This document shows, one piece after another, positions 48,561 through 61,640 of a stretch of 64,000 nt of DNA. The stretch is from NCBI GenBank assembly GCA_963969395.1, contig OZ017795.1, positions 41,521,063 to 41,585,062 of the forward strand, read 5' to 3'. The DNA comes from Pseudoscleropodium purum. Taxonomy: Eukaryota; Streptophyta; Bryopsida; Hypnales; Brachytheciaceae. The notes beneath the pieces are model-generated. The model did no database searches and was not told where the DNA came from. It saw nothing but the letters and a program-made list of their open reading frames with translations. How positions within the stretch are numbered: position 1 is the first letter of the stretch; each line of letters starts with the position of its first letter. The translations under genes were made by a program, and so were the position numbers.

Positions 48561-50504
48561 CTGCTTAACTTACTATTTATATACTAATTTATAAATTACT
48601 GTGTGTGATCCCTTTGGTACTCACTCAAACGATAAATGTATTTAGGAAAGGCATAATCTATACCTTAAGTGTTACGTGTATTAAAAAATTATCTTTACTT
48701 TCATTTTGGTTGTGGCAATGGTGCAAGATACACTAGTAGTTTCAGTTTAGACTAGCTTGTTTTGTAATGTTGTCATCATTACAACATAATTAAAACATAA
48801 TCTAGTCTTTAATTTTGATTTTTAATTATCTTTTCTATTTTCAGATGAGAAATCCTTGACTCAATGACATCTTTGGTCCCATACTTTAGAACAACATGCA
48901 TCTTGTTTCCTATGTACAAACCTTGCCCAAGAGCTCTACAATGGCACTAAGCACCCCCTCTCTTGCTATAATAGTCACAAAGATCTCAACTACCATTGTA
49001 AACAAATTGATCATCAAATTTCATAGTACATTGAATCAAGTACTCAATGAGCTGTTATGAGTTTGATGTAGTAATTTGTAGAAAGAATTTAAAATTAAAA
49101 AAATGACGTAAGTAAAAAATAAAGTTTGCCAATCATTTCTAACATAAAGACTAGATGAAGTTCAAATCACATGACATGGAGAGAGAATTTGTTACTCACT
49201 TTAATGAATAGTTCACTCTTATTTCTCATCTTGACAATCAATTCTAGCATGTGGATCACACAACCTATATTAACAAGTGTAGTCCTATGTTTTCAACTTC
49301 ACAATTAGAAAACTAGAAGATTATGACTAAAATTTGTGATTAAAAACCATCATATATAAATAACAAAAGTTGATTTTGACTCATTTTAGTCATTTTAGAC
49401 TAATTGCTTTGGATATCATGACTAAGAGTCAAATGAGTTGCATTTTGTTCCCAATAGCACATATCTATTACAAACAATGCACAACTAGCTTTTGAATGGC
49501 ATGTTTGACCATGAGTGGTGTATCACTACTCTAGTGATGATTGTATGTAATCATCATTTCCATAACAAAAACAAATGGTTCCTTTTCAATTTACTCATAT
49601 AGTAAAAAAAATTGTACATTGCTAGTTTAAGGTGACTCGATATAGTCATAGTTGGTTGTGCACAATTTTGTAATCTATTATGTTAACTACATATAGTTGT
49701 TGATAGGATTTTTCAAATGTACAAGTTACTAAGAAATTCAAAATGTACAAAATAATTTGAAATTGCATTCAAAATAGGTTTTGATAATATTATATATTAT
49801 ATATTTTATCATCCTTGGCTACAATAAATAGTATATTATATCCTAAAACTCTACATCCATCAAGAGAATAATAATTTACAAAGAGTTTTTTTCATTCTAT
49901 TGAAAATCATTGAAATCCTAAAGTCCCATTGTCCCTATGAGGGACAAAATGGATTTCAAGTAGGTTTTAGTGAGCACAATTTTTGGAGAAGTTTTTTGAA
50001 ACTATTTTTCAAGATAGAATTTTTATTAGATTTCCAAAAATATAATTTGTATTTCAATCAATGCTCAGAGCAAAAGTCATATCACAATACTAGTAAGTCC
50101 AAATTTCATAGCAAAATTTTTTTTATAGAAAATTCAAATTCAATTAAAGTGTCTTTCTCATAGATTGTATATTTTTCTATATAAAAAACTTTAACTCATT
50201 CTATTTGAATTTGTGATGTGAAGTTACAACACATCTTGTTTAGCCAGCAATCAAAGCATTTCCTTTGAAAAAAATAACATATGGGATTCATTTTTGAGCT
50301 CAATTTTCTACATTCCTTCAAAACAAAAGTTTGACAATATTAAATTTGATTTTTAGAACAGCCTTGCCATTGGGATTAGTGAATAATATTTAGTGAATTC
50401 TAATTCCATTTTAGAATTTTTAATGGTTTAATTTTTTCCTCTATCTTATATCCATCCATGCTAGTATGTGAGTTCAAGAATGCAAGCTTGTGAGCATTGA
50501 GCCT

Positions 50505-50640
50505 ATAATATAGATTCCACACATTATAGAAGGTGTATGTATTATAAACATCTATAATATAGGTGTTTGTAACATATATGTCCTATAATCATAGATGGTT
50601 TCTATAGTATATTCACCTATAACATAGGTGTGTAGTATTC
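50505..50640. repeat. Cluster of short palindromes built on CTATAATATAG / ACCTATAACATAGGT
   Basis: A near-perfect palindrome of 23 bp centred near 50561 begins AAACATCTATAATATAGGTG (two mismatched pairs), and ACCTATAACATAGGT near 50617-50631 is another palindrome. Related CTATAATA motifs recur between them. It could be decayed terminal repeats of nested small elements. Confidence 0.5.
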
Positions 50641-52189
50641 TAGGTTCATGGGCTCACGTTCCTATATTCACAGAATAGCTACCCTCATCTTGTACGTACT
50701 TCTATTTAACAACATTTTAAAGAATGAAAATCAAGAAAAAAAACTAAAATGGTAATTAAGTGACATTTTATGAAGCTTAGGACACGAAAATCTACAATTG
50801 AATAATACAATAATCAAATGGTACAAGAGATTAAGTATCTTTGAAGGTGTATGCATTCAAAGGTTTCCCTTTATAAAACACAAAATAAACACTAAAGTTA
50901 GGTAATCCACAAAAAACACTAAAAAAAATTAATAAAACCTAATGATTCACTCAAGATTTCTTTTGGATTTTATCAATGTCAAGTTTTTTACCACCACTAG
51001 TTATAACTAAATCTAAACTACAGCTATAAGGCTATTTAAAATTGACAAGTTATGTAAATCTCAAGTCAAATTACACCTTCATTAGATGCCTTCAAAATAC
51101 ACCTTCACCTTCAGTTGATATGCACCTAAATATTGCAATTCTAGAGAGTTTTTTGAGACTTCTAAACAAAAAGTAGAAGACATCAGTTATATCGAAAACA
51201 ACAAGAAACCAAGGTTGAAAACAAGAGACCAAAAGTGAAATCAAGACACCAAAGAAATTGATAAATTCAAGAGCAAATGTAAGGTCTCCAAAAAAACACC
51301 TAGTTAAACATAAGTACAAAATTGCAAGAAGAGACAAATGTTCTTCTAAAACATTGTATACCTTAAATAAAATTGCAATAAAATTGGAGGCTCCAACATT
51401 GAATGGGTTTTACAATTTAATTATTCTTGTTGATGACTAAATTTAGTCATATAACCACATTCAATCCAACCTTGCAACTTTTGATTACTAATCATAATTA
51501 TAGTCAGGTGACTACTTGAAGTCGTTTTTCTTCATCAATTTGTCTATGTATGGTCATCATTGTGTGTAAAGAATCAACAAAACCATTTACACCCTATAAT
51601 AAACCAAGAACCAAACCCTTAGCATTGCAATTCATATAAATTAACCACAAAATCCAAACCATAGAATCAAAAACATTCACAACAAACTAAACAATGCAAC
51701 AAATGGAATATGGCACCTCCATAATACAAATAAATCAAAAACTAGCCACACCACCTAATATTCTAATAAACCATCTCCACAATTAGAGCAAAGCACCCCT
51801 ATCACCACATTTAAATTGACATACACCAAGTACAATTACATCTCCACAAATAGTATCGCATCAAATTAAAAAAATATCTACTAATGAATTCCTAATATAC
51901 AAATGGACCTCTCTATAAGAAACTCCTAAGCTTTGGACAATGAATTAGTAGAATTTAGTATTTGCAATGCCAAAGGCAAAATCAATCTAGCAACTAGACT
52001 ACTAGAAGTATAAAATATATTCCTTGTAGAACAAACAACAATACGTAGATTTTACAAATTTTAGAAGCATCACACTATTGAACGAACTAGCGCATATATC
52101 TTCATAGATAGTCTAAACTCATTCTATCTTATTTCAACACAAATCAAACACCCTACATAAAATCCATTAGAAGATTTTGGGGGCCTTTG

Positions 52190-52480
52190 GATGCTTGTGA
52201 GTTATCACAGCCTGCGAACGTAAGAAACAAGTTCGGCGCAACGGTCTAATATAGCCGAGTCTAATAAGACCTTGCCATGTCATTGACCAAAAATTTAAAT
52301 ATTTTATTTTTTATTTTTATTTTTATTTTGCATTTGGAGACTTATTTTTTTTTTTTAATGAAATTTTTTTTCTGATAGCGGGCCGTTCCCCTCGCTGCGG
52401 GGAATAGCTACAAGGGAACAAGCCCAAAATACGCTTCTAGACCCCTCAATATTCATCTAATGACCTTGATAAAACAATGT
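52190..52480 (-). repeat. Dispersed repeat family 2, member 1 (reverse orientation)
   Basis: The reverse complement contains a GGGCTTGTTCCCTTG block, a GC-rich patch, a poly-A/T-rich stretch and a CATGGCA block. This is the same order as in the plus-strand copies near 60036-60200 and 62520-62760. The flank TCTAGACCCCTCAATATTC-ATCTAATGA corresponds to the stretch near 61035-61075. Non-coding; end structure not resolved. Confidence 0.45.
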
Positions 52481-53944
52481 AAGCATCAATTATTAATATA
52501 TTAAAAAAAATTGAATAGAACCTCGCACACTAAATAAACTTAGAGATCACATAAACATCTTTGGAAATAAATAAAATGTAGATTTACTAGAAAAGTAAGT
52601 AGCCAAGAAGAATATAGACACCCTCATATAGATTAGAAAAATTCTCATTCAAATCCTTTCTACTTACACTAAGATGATTGGCCTTCAGTACATCTCACCT
52701 CTTACAAGGGTTCCATACGATTCCTAAAGCCATGTCTTAATAAAATTAAAGATATAAAAATAAACTAATAGCCTCTAATTCCTCTTGTATTAACAAATGG
52801 TCAACCAATAATGACGTCCATTGCAAACTTTTTAACAACTTTTAAGAAAATCCTTACATCACAAATGCATAATACAATGCACTATTAAAATGTAGATATA
52901 GGATAAGATATGGATAACCTTCAAAACATATCTTCTAGAGTTTTAGTTTGCACTATACTCAACAACTGCATAGTCTTTTTGCAATTCATTGTCAAAAGTT
53001 GTTAGGGCCTAAGTTGTTAATGGATCAATTTAATATCCAAATTTGAATAAAGTTCATTTATAAATAATCATAGATTACATCACAATAATTAGATATGCCT
53101 TAATTATCAATAATAATTTTATATCATACAAATAAATAAATAAAATAATAAATACTTAAACAAATTTAATGGAATTTTTGTAGCAAGCTTGAAATATAAA
53201 ACTCTAAGTGTGATAAATTTTTCAAAATTTAATTTTCAATTGTATGCTAAAATTTCTCCCTAAAAGTACTTTTAAGGTGAAAAAGTTATAGAATACTTCA
53301 ATTCAAAAATTCATAGAATAATTCCAAAGAATAATTTTCAAAATTTGTTTAGTAAAAATGTTGAATAATTGATATATTTTATATATAAAATTTGGATAAA
53401 TGAAATAACAACTCCAAGTGGATGAAATTATTTTTGTTGTCCATCATTTTCTTTAGAAATATTTAGAGATTAAAATATTTAAACAATATATAAATTAATT
53501 TGAATGAAATAGTCTTTACTACTAAATTATTAGTTTCCAAAACTACAAATAGATTGTAGAAAAGTGTACTAATTCTAATAGTTTATTATTTACAAAATCG
53601 TTGATATAGCAAAAAAAACTTTAAGGGGTTGGCACAACTCAACTAGATTGTGAAGGAAAGGACTAGATGGCATGGTAATTACTAAGATTCTATTTTTAAA
53701 TGAATTTTATGTATTCTAATTATTTGAATTTTAAATTCATTTTAAATTATTGAATTTAATAAAATGAAGTAGAAATTCAAACAATTGACAAGTATTACAT
53801 TGTTCTCAAAGGACCTAGATATAGTACTGTATTGAAGGTGAAAAAATAGCTTGATTGTCTATGTTTTCAATCTTCTATTATTTACATGTTTAATATATTG
53901 AAAGCTTTTGAAGTTAAGAATTAAAATTTAGACTTCAATAATCC

Positions 53945-53972
53945 ATATATATATATATATACACACACACAT
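53945..53972. repeat. AT then AC dinucleotide microsatellite
   Basis: A compound simple repeat: AT units followed directly by AC units. Confidence 0.95.
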
Positions 53973-55152
53973 AAATTATAAACTTAAAAAATATATAAAA
54001 TATAAAATATACTACCTTTAATCATTCAAATTTGAATATTATAAATTATAAAAGGGTGTAGCCAAAGGGTGGAAGAAAAAAATTGGTTGCACCCTGTCCG
54101 CTTTCACCCTCCATCCGCAAGCATGAAAACAAATAAAATTGTAATTCTTACAATTAAATTCATTTTTTCCAACACATTATAAAAAATCTTATTAGATAAA
54201 AAAGCTCTTTATTATTTTAGGAATGCTCTAAAAATTGATTAAAAAACTAAAATTTCAACAAATTACATTCTTTTAACTTTCACTTTATTATTTCAGTATC
54301 AAATAAATTGCAACACTTTCATAACAATAAAAAGATTGCGTGATGAATTTATTAATGCAAGAGATTTGGTTGAAAGTAAGAAATATTTGGCACATTTTTC
54401 TAATATTTATTGTGCATCCAATACAAATGCAAGCACAACTTCTAGGCGTGTGCCATGCAATTTATAATATAGTTCATATTTTTTGAATTAAAAAAAATTA
54501 TATACTATTTCAAAGTCAATTTTGTTATTTTTATAGAGAATTTGTTGTTTGACGGATTTTTTGTACTTTATAAAGTATCCAAAAAAAGGAATATCACTTG
54601 AAAAGTTAGAAATAATATCCTTCTACTAGGGTTACAATATTTGGTGAGGAAATTTTATAAAAAAATTAAATTCATTTTCTTCTACATAGGTGAAAAAGAA
54701 TCTTCTTTTTGCACACATTTGTAGGCACTCAAAAAGATTTTTTCATAATCTTGCTACTTGCATCTCATCTCTATAAAGTTCTTAGAATTTATTTATTTAT
54801 TTATTTGTTTCTAATAGTTCAAACATCAAAGCATCTCCTAGTAAGAAAATTTTCCATCATCTTATTTTGTACATAACTTATGGAGATTTTTTTATGCCAA
54901 ATTTTTGTGGATATAACATATGTACCTTCTTCTAATTATCCATATTTTATTTTATATTTGAATATTGTTTCCAAAAGCTCATAGTAATTCCAACCAAAAT
55001 AGACAAATGTTACAAAATCAACATATATTTTGTGCTTTCATCCATATAATGTAATATGAAAAATTGCTATAACTATAAACACTTATTGCAAAATTTGTAA
55101 ATATTGCATGTGTCTTTTTAAAATTCTCAAAGATTGGACATTCAAATTGCTA

Positions 55153-55440
55153 GTAACAAATCAAGGTTGACGAATCTCTACGTCCACCCCAAAATAGCGT
55201 CCGTAACCCGAACGCAGGGACGCTAGCGGACGCAACGTCCCTCCCGCCATCGGAAGGCGGACGAGCGGACGGGGGCGGATGGGGGCAGACGGACGGGGCG
55301 GACGAGATGGGTGGGAGCGGATGGGGGCGAACGGGTGGGCGGGGCGGACGGCGTCTGCGAATGTCAGTGGACGCTACGGATACAGCGTCCGCGTCCGGAC
55401 ATCCCGGACATCCGACCATTCTGTCAACCCTGTAACAAAT
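55153..55440. mobile_element. GC-rich 270-bp miniature element with 9-bp target duplication (Mutator-like MITE)
   Basis: The exact 9-mer GTAACAAAT stands at 55153-55161 and 55432-55440. Between them (55162-55431) the left end reads CAAGGTTGACGAAT and the right end, on the other strand, reads AGGGTTGACAGAAT, a short terminal inverted repeat. A 9-bp duplication is the hallmark of Mutator-like elements. The interior is strikingly GC- and CpG-rich, made of GGACG/GGGGCGGA-type units, and contrasts with the AT-rich DNA on both sides. It has no believable protein. The intact duplication and retained CpGs argue for a fairly recent insertion. Confidence 0.75.
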
Positions 55441-55584
55441 GAATACAAATATGTTCCAATTATTTTTATATCTTATTTTTCACATCCATTTAAATGTATG
55501 TAGATTCTTATGTTAGTTTTCTTATTAGTGTGTCTTATGTTGTTGCCACACTCAAAGTAAAAGTCAAAATAAAAATAATTTTCT

Positions 55585-56290
55585 AATTTTTAAATTCATA
55601 AGAACTTTGAAATTCAATAACTGTAATGTGAGAGGTTGCATTTTTAGTATGAATAGAAAGCTTTATAGACAAAGGGATGCAACAACTTTGTTTCATGGCA
55701 TTTAGACGTGAGACGTGAAAGTTATATTTTTCCAAAATAAAAAATAATTTAGTTCAAATTTTTAATTAAAAAAATTCATAGCTTTTACACTATATGTATG
55801 AATACCATGAAATTGGCACAAATGGAAAGCCTTATGTTTAAAAGAGTGCAAAGACTTTATCTTGAGGCATTTGGACATGTCTTACAAAAGTTATGAATTT
55901 TCCAAAATAAAAGATAGTTTCATTAAAGTAAATTAATAAATAAAATATTCATAAAAACATTGAAATTCAATGACTTTCATACTAGAGATCCAAATGCCAT
56001 GAAACAAAGTCTTTGCACCCCTTCTTGGAAAGAGCTTTTGAGCAATGCCAAGAATGCTATCGGATGCCTTATGGTTTGTTAGATTTCATCATATCAAACA
56101 AACAATACAAAAAATATATCTCAAGATATAGACTAGTGTGCCCCATGCCTTTGCTATAGTCAAGATAAAAGTAAATATAATTTTCTAATTCAAATGAACT
56201 TCAAAATTTAATAACTTTTATGTCATAAGTCTAAACACCACAAAACAAAGCCTATGCACTCCTCCTCAAAGAGAGCTTTGTGATGGTACC
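55585..56290. repeat. Cluster of four related repeats, two direct and two inverted
   Basis: Cores at 55651-55711 and 55821-55880 (both plus) share GAAAGC-TTAT, GTGCAA/ATGCAA, ACTTT and GGCATTT in order. Cores at 55989-56040 and 56228-56280 carry the same order reverse-complemented (CAAATGCCATGAAACAAAG and a diverged version). The transcript of this stretch could fold back on itself. Non-coding; origin unknown. Confidence 0.6.
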
Positions 56291-59200
56291 AAAAAACGCA
56301 ATAAAAAGGCATGTAGTGTTGAGGTCTCACTGCAATAATAAATAAATAAATAAAAAGAATCTAATTTCACCTCTAAATTCCCAAGCCTTTTCAAGTGTAT
56401 TTTTGACTATGAAAAAAGAGCATGGGCTTATAGTTATCCTCAATGAAGTTATTTTTTTTATTTTTTCAAAATCTAACCATATAGATGTTTAAAGAGATAG
56501 CTTATTAGTATGCATATCAATTTTGAATGCAAAATTGCATAGGAGTTGTAAGATGATAACAAGAGGAATGTACTTTTTTGTTTTTAGTATGTTGCTCTTC
56601 CCCACAATTTTTTACAAAATTGCATATAAAAGTTTTTTGGAACTAGAGGTGACATGAGCAACTATATATTGTGTTAGCATACTAAAATAAAATGTTTAAA
56701 AAAAAATTCACATGAAAAGTTATCAAGATCATTACACAATCCACTTTGCAATTGTTGAAATGCTATTTTTTTATAAGTATAAGTTGCAAGTAATTCCGAA
56801 TCAACACTTGCATGTTTAAATTTTCAAAGGTGAAAATCATGAAAACATTTTCTTCTTTCTATTGGGACCATTTTCAAAGCAAATGGATAAGTACAAGTTT
56901 TTAGATCTCAAATTGAGTGAAATTGGCAAACTTTGCTAAAAGTTGGGAAATGAAGTAAAATTAGCAAGTTTTATTGTTCCACTAATGGATATATATTGCT
57001 TTGAAGACCTCCCAAAAATCAAATTAAAGCCACCATAAATTCATGATGAAGCCCTAGAATTTTTAAAGTCACAACCTCAAAATTCTATAGTTGAAGCCAC
57101 TCATGATTGTGTGTCATTTCTATATATGGCTTTATTTTTTACATGCCTATTTTAGAAGCCTTTTCTTCTATCTTTACATCTTTTATATTCTACTATGTTA
57201 ATGGATATGTCACTTAAAAAAACTAAGCATGTGTTTCAAACAATAGTTGTTTCAAGTACTGATAACTTTCATCCACCAAGACACTCTATACTACATTTTG
57301 CTTGAAGCGTGAGCTTACATTATTTAATGATGAAAATACATGTAAGAAATTGCATTGATCAAACAATAGAAAATTCATCCCATTTATCATATCTTGTCCC
57401 AACAACAATTCTTTTCCAAACTTCAATATTTCTATGAAATCATTTTCAAAGTTTCCATCTTCAAAGTTTTTAAAATTCAAAATCTTCAATCAATAGTCAT
57501 TGGTAACAACGGAAAAAATAGAGTCTCAATGTCTACTAATATATTTTAAATGTTTAAACTATTATAATAGAAAAACAACTCAAGGTTTTAGATTAAGTGT
57601 TGCATGACTTATTAATAATTGCATAAATTTTATAGAATTGTTTTCAAGTTAAATTTCATCAAACATTTGTATAAAAAATGATTTAATAATAAAGTAGGTA
57701 GGTCATGTTTTAGTTTTCGTCCACTTTAAATGAATATTTCAAGCTTAAGACAAAAAGTATCATTAACTTGTAGTTCATGATGATAAAAAAAATTGAAATA
57801 TTTATTCATATTGTTAAATTTAATATTATAGATATTTTTTTTAATGTAGACATTATCTAATATACTTTTTTATAAAATTTTAATAAAAAGATACTATATG
57901 TTGATGATATTTTAATTTTAGCTTATTCTTACTTGACATAGAATTTATTATTTATTATTTATAAAGGATAAATATTTACTAAATTTGTATATAATAATTA
58001 TAATTATACATGTAATGAATACCCATGCATATTTTATTTCAATGTAATTTCAATTGTTTTGACAAGATTCTTGAACATTTTTTAAGCTAATCATTTGATA
58101 TTTGCATGCTTTTTTTTTTTTTTATAATTTTTCAGCATTTTGACATATTGAACTTATTTTTTTTGTAAATATTCAAATCAAAATAAAGCATTTAGTATTT
58201 TTATTAAAATTTTGAACAAAAAAGATTGTTAGTGAATTGAATTGTTTGTAATTCATAATAATAAATTGAGTTCTCACCTGTATACTTAGGAATGTGGGAC
58301 TTAAAAACTACAAATTTTGTTTGTAAGATAATATCTAAGAATTCAAAATTTTCTTATTTACAGTACACAAAATAAAAATTGAAAAACTCAACCTTGTAAG
58401 AGAATCTTTGATGTCCACACACTCTTAGTCTCCTAGTTCTATTCTTGTATAATGGTAAGAAAATAATTTTATTCACTAAAATCTTGAGATAGTTTTAGTA
58501 TGAATATTTCATTGGATATTTTTTAGCCATTAAAAGAATTTTCTTGAATTTGAAGTAGCTATAAGATACTTGTATAATCACATGCACAAACATATTAATT
58601 AAACTTTTTGTTTTAAAAACATACAACATTTGGATGTAATTTGTAATTAAGTAGCATCTAGACTCTATAAAATAGAGTTAATTGGATTAAATTTTAAAAT
58701 TTAAGAAGTGCTTTATAAATGAATTCTAATTACCTTCAACATTACCAATTTATTCTCAACTTTATCATACTATATTGATAGGCTATTTGCAACACAATAG
58801 AGATTTGGTTTACAAATTGAAATTCCAATGAATTTGCATTTGAGGTAAATTTTAATGAGTCCTCAATGCAAGTTTTTTGTAGCTTATTGATTAGCATAAA
58901 TCTTATGTATTTATCAATTTCTAAATTTGTGTTTGTAATAATTAGCATCATCTAATCTTATTATATACATATGCAATTATTGGAAATGAACTAATAGTAT
59001 ATATTGATAATAAATATTTTGTTTGCCTTTCCTATCTATAAATAATTTTAAGATTTCCAATTCTTCATTTTATGCTTGTTGAAGTTGGATGCTCATATAC
59101 TATAGAATCCAGTATAATTTCCAACTAAAAGTCTTAAAGTTTCTATAAGAATTATACAATAAAAGCACTTTAAAACTCAAAAAATGTATATGGTCTAGCC

Positions 59201-59876
59201 ACGTTGATCAACTTGCTAGATTTGTCTACTTATGACATGGATGAGTTAACTTGGCTTGCAATACAATCAATAATGCAATGAGTGCATGGCCATGTGTATT
59301 TACTTCTTCATTGACCACATCTTGAATAGTTGCAGTTGGCTGTGATCTACATTTAATTTTTAGAGGTACATTGGAAATACTCAATGTTATCAATGATTCA
59401 ATGGTGTTGTTGAACTTCCACTTTTGATACCGGTCCACTATTTAGGCAAGCTTTACACTAGTGACTAAAAGTCAAGACAAATAATTCTCTTGATCATGGC
59501 CCTTGTTGAGATGCACTTTTAATATGGTATATATACGTAGGCTTTATAATGGTGTCAACAAATCAAGACAAATAATTCAATCTCTTGGTTATGACCCTTG
59601 TTGAGCTTTCACTTTTGATATTGTACTCATAATTGGATTTTATAACAATGACAAGAAGTCAAGACAAATAATTTTCTTGGCCATAGCCCTTAGTCTGAAG
59701 CCATGGCTATAATCCAATTTTCTCACTTCTAGTCACATTTAGTAATGTACAGTGGAAATGACCATGCTATTATTTTAGAGTGTTTCCATACAATGGGTTT
59801 AGAAGTAAAAAAAAGTTATGATATAATAAATTATATACTACAACAAAAGACCAAGATTTTGTAAAATATTTTATCT
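56291..59876. other. AT-rich intergenic DNA
   Basis: No gene seen. Simple repeats include an AAAT run near 56335-56353 and a T run near 58110-58123. Short open frames (57286-57489, 58742-58951, 59226-59438, all minus) have no domain or exon partners. Confidence 0.55.
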
Positions 59877-60721
59877 TTAATTCCTAAAGGGCCAAGGCAT
59901 AGTTTGGGCAAAATTTGTGAAAATTGCCACTTTTTTTAAGTAGCAAGAAAAGAATGAAATTTTACGTCAAAATGAATTCAACCATATAAATTGGTAATAC
60001 AATAATATGGGAATGTATCATTTGAAGGCATTTCATGCTAAGAAAGGGCCGTTTTAGGCTTATTCCTACAATAGTAAAACAATGTGGTTTTGTTAGAATT
60101 TTAAAAATGAAAATGAAATATGAAAAAAATATAAAAAAGAATTTGGAATTTTTTTTTCAAAAGTGATGTGGCATTGTCTCGACCATATTGGACTGCGTAG
60201 CTAGTAGCATTTCCATGCAATCAAGACAATTTTCAAAACTTGGAAACTTGCAGTATTTTCAAGGTTCCAAGTTTCTTCTAATGAAAAATTTCAAAAACCT
60301 TTGACTATGTAGATAGAAAGATTATAATGTTTGAAGTTAGAAGAATTTTTTTTTCTAACCTAGCCCAATAGGATAAGCAGACTTGAACACCTCCTAGAGT
60401 AAACTTTGTACACTATTCATAGTCATTTTTTTTTACATTTTTTGCAACATATTTCATGTAAGTTATATACTTCGTAAATTTAAAAATTATAAAAGGAATT
60501 TTGCATATACTATTCAAAATTTCCTAGCCTATCCAAAAAATTCTATGTAACATAATTTTTTATCCAAGCACTCAATCAAAAATCTATATATTCCCACTAA
60601 AAGATCCAAGTTCACACTTTCTATTAAAATCTCCTGAAAATTTGACCAGAATTGACTTTGTAGGAATCTACTTGAGATCTCTTATATATGTTGAATGGAC
60701 ACTTGGCCTTATAGGGGTTAA
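59877..60721. mobile_element. TTAA-flanked element D (837 bp)
   Basis: The left end is TTAA then TTCCTAAAGGGCCAAGG (from 59881). The right end read on the other strand is TTAA then CCCCTATAAGGCCAAG (element to 60717). The inverted repeats agree over CCTAAAGGGCCAAG with two mismatches. Part of the interior (60036-60200) belongs to dispersed repeat family 2. Another part (about 60290-60370) resembles the interior of element E near 61545-61630. No protein is encoded. Confidence 0.65.
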
Positions 60722-60889
60722 CAATACTTCCATATTTAATATGATGAACATTCAATTTTTGCATTATAATTGCATTTCAACAAAAAATTCTCATTCGGTG
60801 AGATTTTAGCCTCCCAAAAGGCTGCGAATTCTTGTGCATTCATCTCGGTTCTTAGATTCTATACACTGCCATGCAACAACTATGTGATG

Positions 60890-61080
60890 AGGAACATCGA
60901 CTGCCATTGTCATTTTTAAAACAAAATTCCACTTTTTTTGCATTTTAAAATTTTGCAATTTTTTTTTCAAAAAGAAATTCCAACAACGGTTCTTTCTATA
61001 CTACTAAAAGAACAATGCCGTAAATAGGCCCAGATGGCCCTCTAGACCCCCCAAAACACATCTAATGATACTTAAAACAA
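60890..61080 (-). repeat. Dispersed repeat family 2, further member
   Basis: The stretch with AATAGGCCCAGATGGCCCTC, then TCTAGACCCCCC, then CATCTAATGA matches by order and sequence the stretch at 52425-52465. A T-rich tract lies before it, as in the other members. Boundaries not resolved. Confidence 0.4.
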
Positions 61081-61388
61081 TGTTCAACAATTTTCATTAT
61101 GAAACCATATTGAGAAATGAATCTATATGACTAATCGACTTTAGGCCCGGATAATAGGTTCACCTTAAAAATCCTACAAGTAACCTTTTATAAAATTCTA
61201 TAACCATAAAATCTTCAAATTTTTGGAGAAATAGGATTCAATATCATTTCATCATCTATTTTGAGCCTTGATTGATATAGCCTTTATATATGAGGCTTAG
61301 TATTAAATGAATTGTAACCATTTTTTGCTACTAATACTCAATATAATAACATAAAATCCACTCATTATCTATCTTCCTTCCCTCTATC

Positions 61389-61640
61389 TTAACCCCTAAA
61401 AGTACCAATGTTTTGTTTTTTATATCAAAATCCATTCAAAATTGCCATTTCTATTGCAAAGTACAAAAAACTTTAGAAATTATTTTTTTCATATTTAACT
61501 ATAGGATCTTATACTAAATTGGTAGAAAAGTATGTAAAAGAAATTTTAGAAACTTTGACCATGTAGATTTGTAAGTTATTTGTATTCAAAATGAAAAAAA
61601 ATTGGTTTTTTTTACCTTCCTAGTCTAGATTTGAAGGATT
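61389..61640 (+). mobile_element. TTAA-flanked element E, left end only recognised
   Basis: It begins TTAA then CCCCTAAAAG (61393). The following about 230 bp match element A after its left end (AAAATTGCCATTTCTA near 61440 against 6675; GATCTTATA-TAAA near 61505 against 6743; CTTTGACCATGTAGA near 61553). The right end was not found in the window, so the element is either truncated or its end is decayed. Confidence 0.5.

Larger units (their letters stand above)
48561..55152. other. AT-rich intergenic DNA
   Basis: No supported gene. Open frames (such as 49900-50163 plus and 51092-51337 minus) are short and Phe/Lys/Ile-rich as expected by chance in this composition. Contains a cluster of short palindromes near 50505-50640, a member of the second dispersed repeat family near 52190-52480, and an AT/AC microsatellite at 53945-53972, listed separately. 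Confidence 0.55.

Noticed and set aside
47925..48594. Long open frames on both strands (up to 190 codons) in GC-rich DNA
   Set aside because: They consist largely of Arg, Asp or Val runs created by GAC microsatellites, overlap one another on both strands and show no domain; best read as promoter or leader of the PEHE-like gene.
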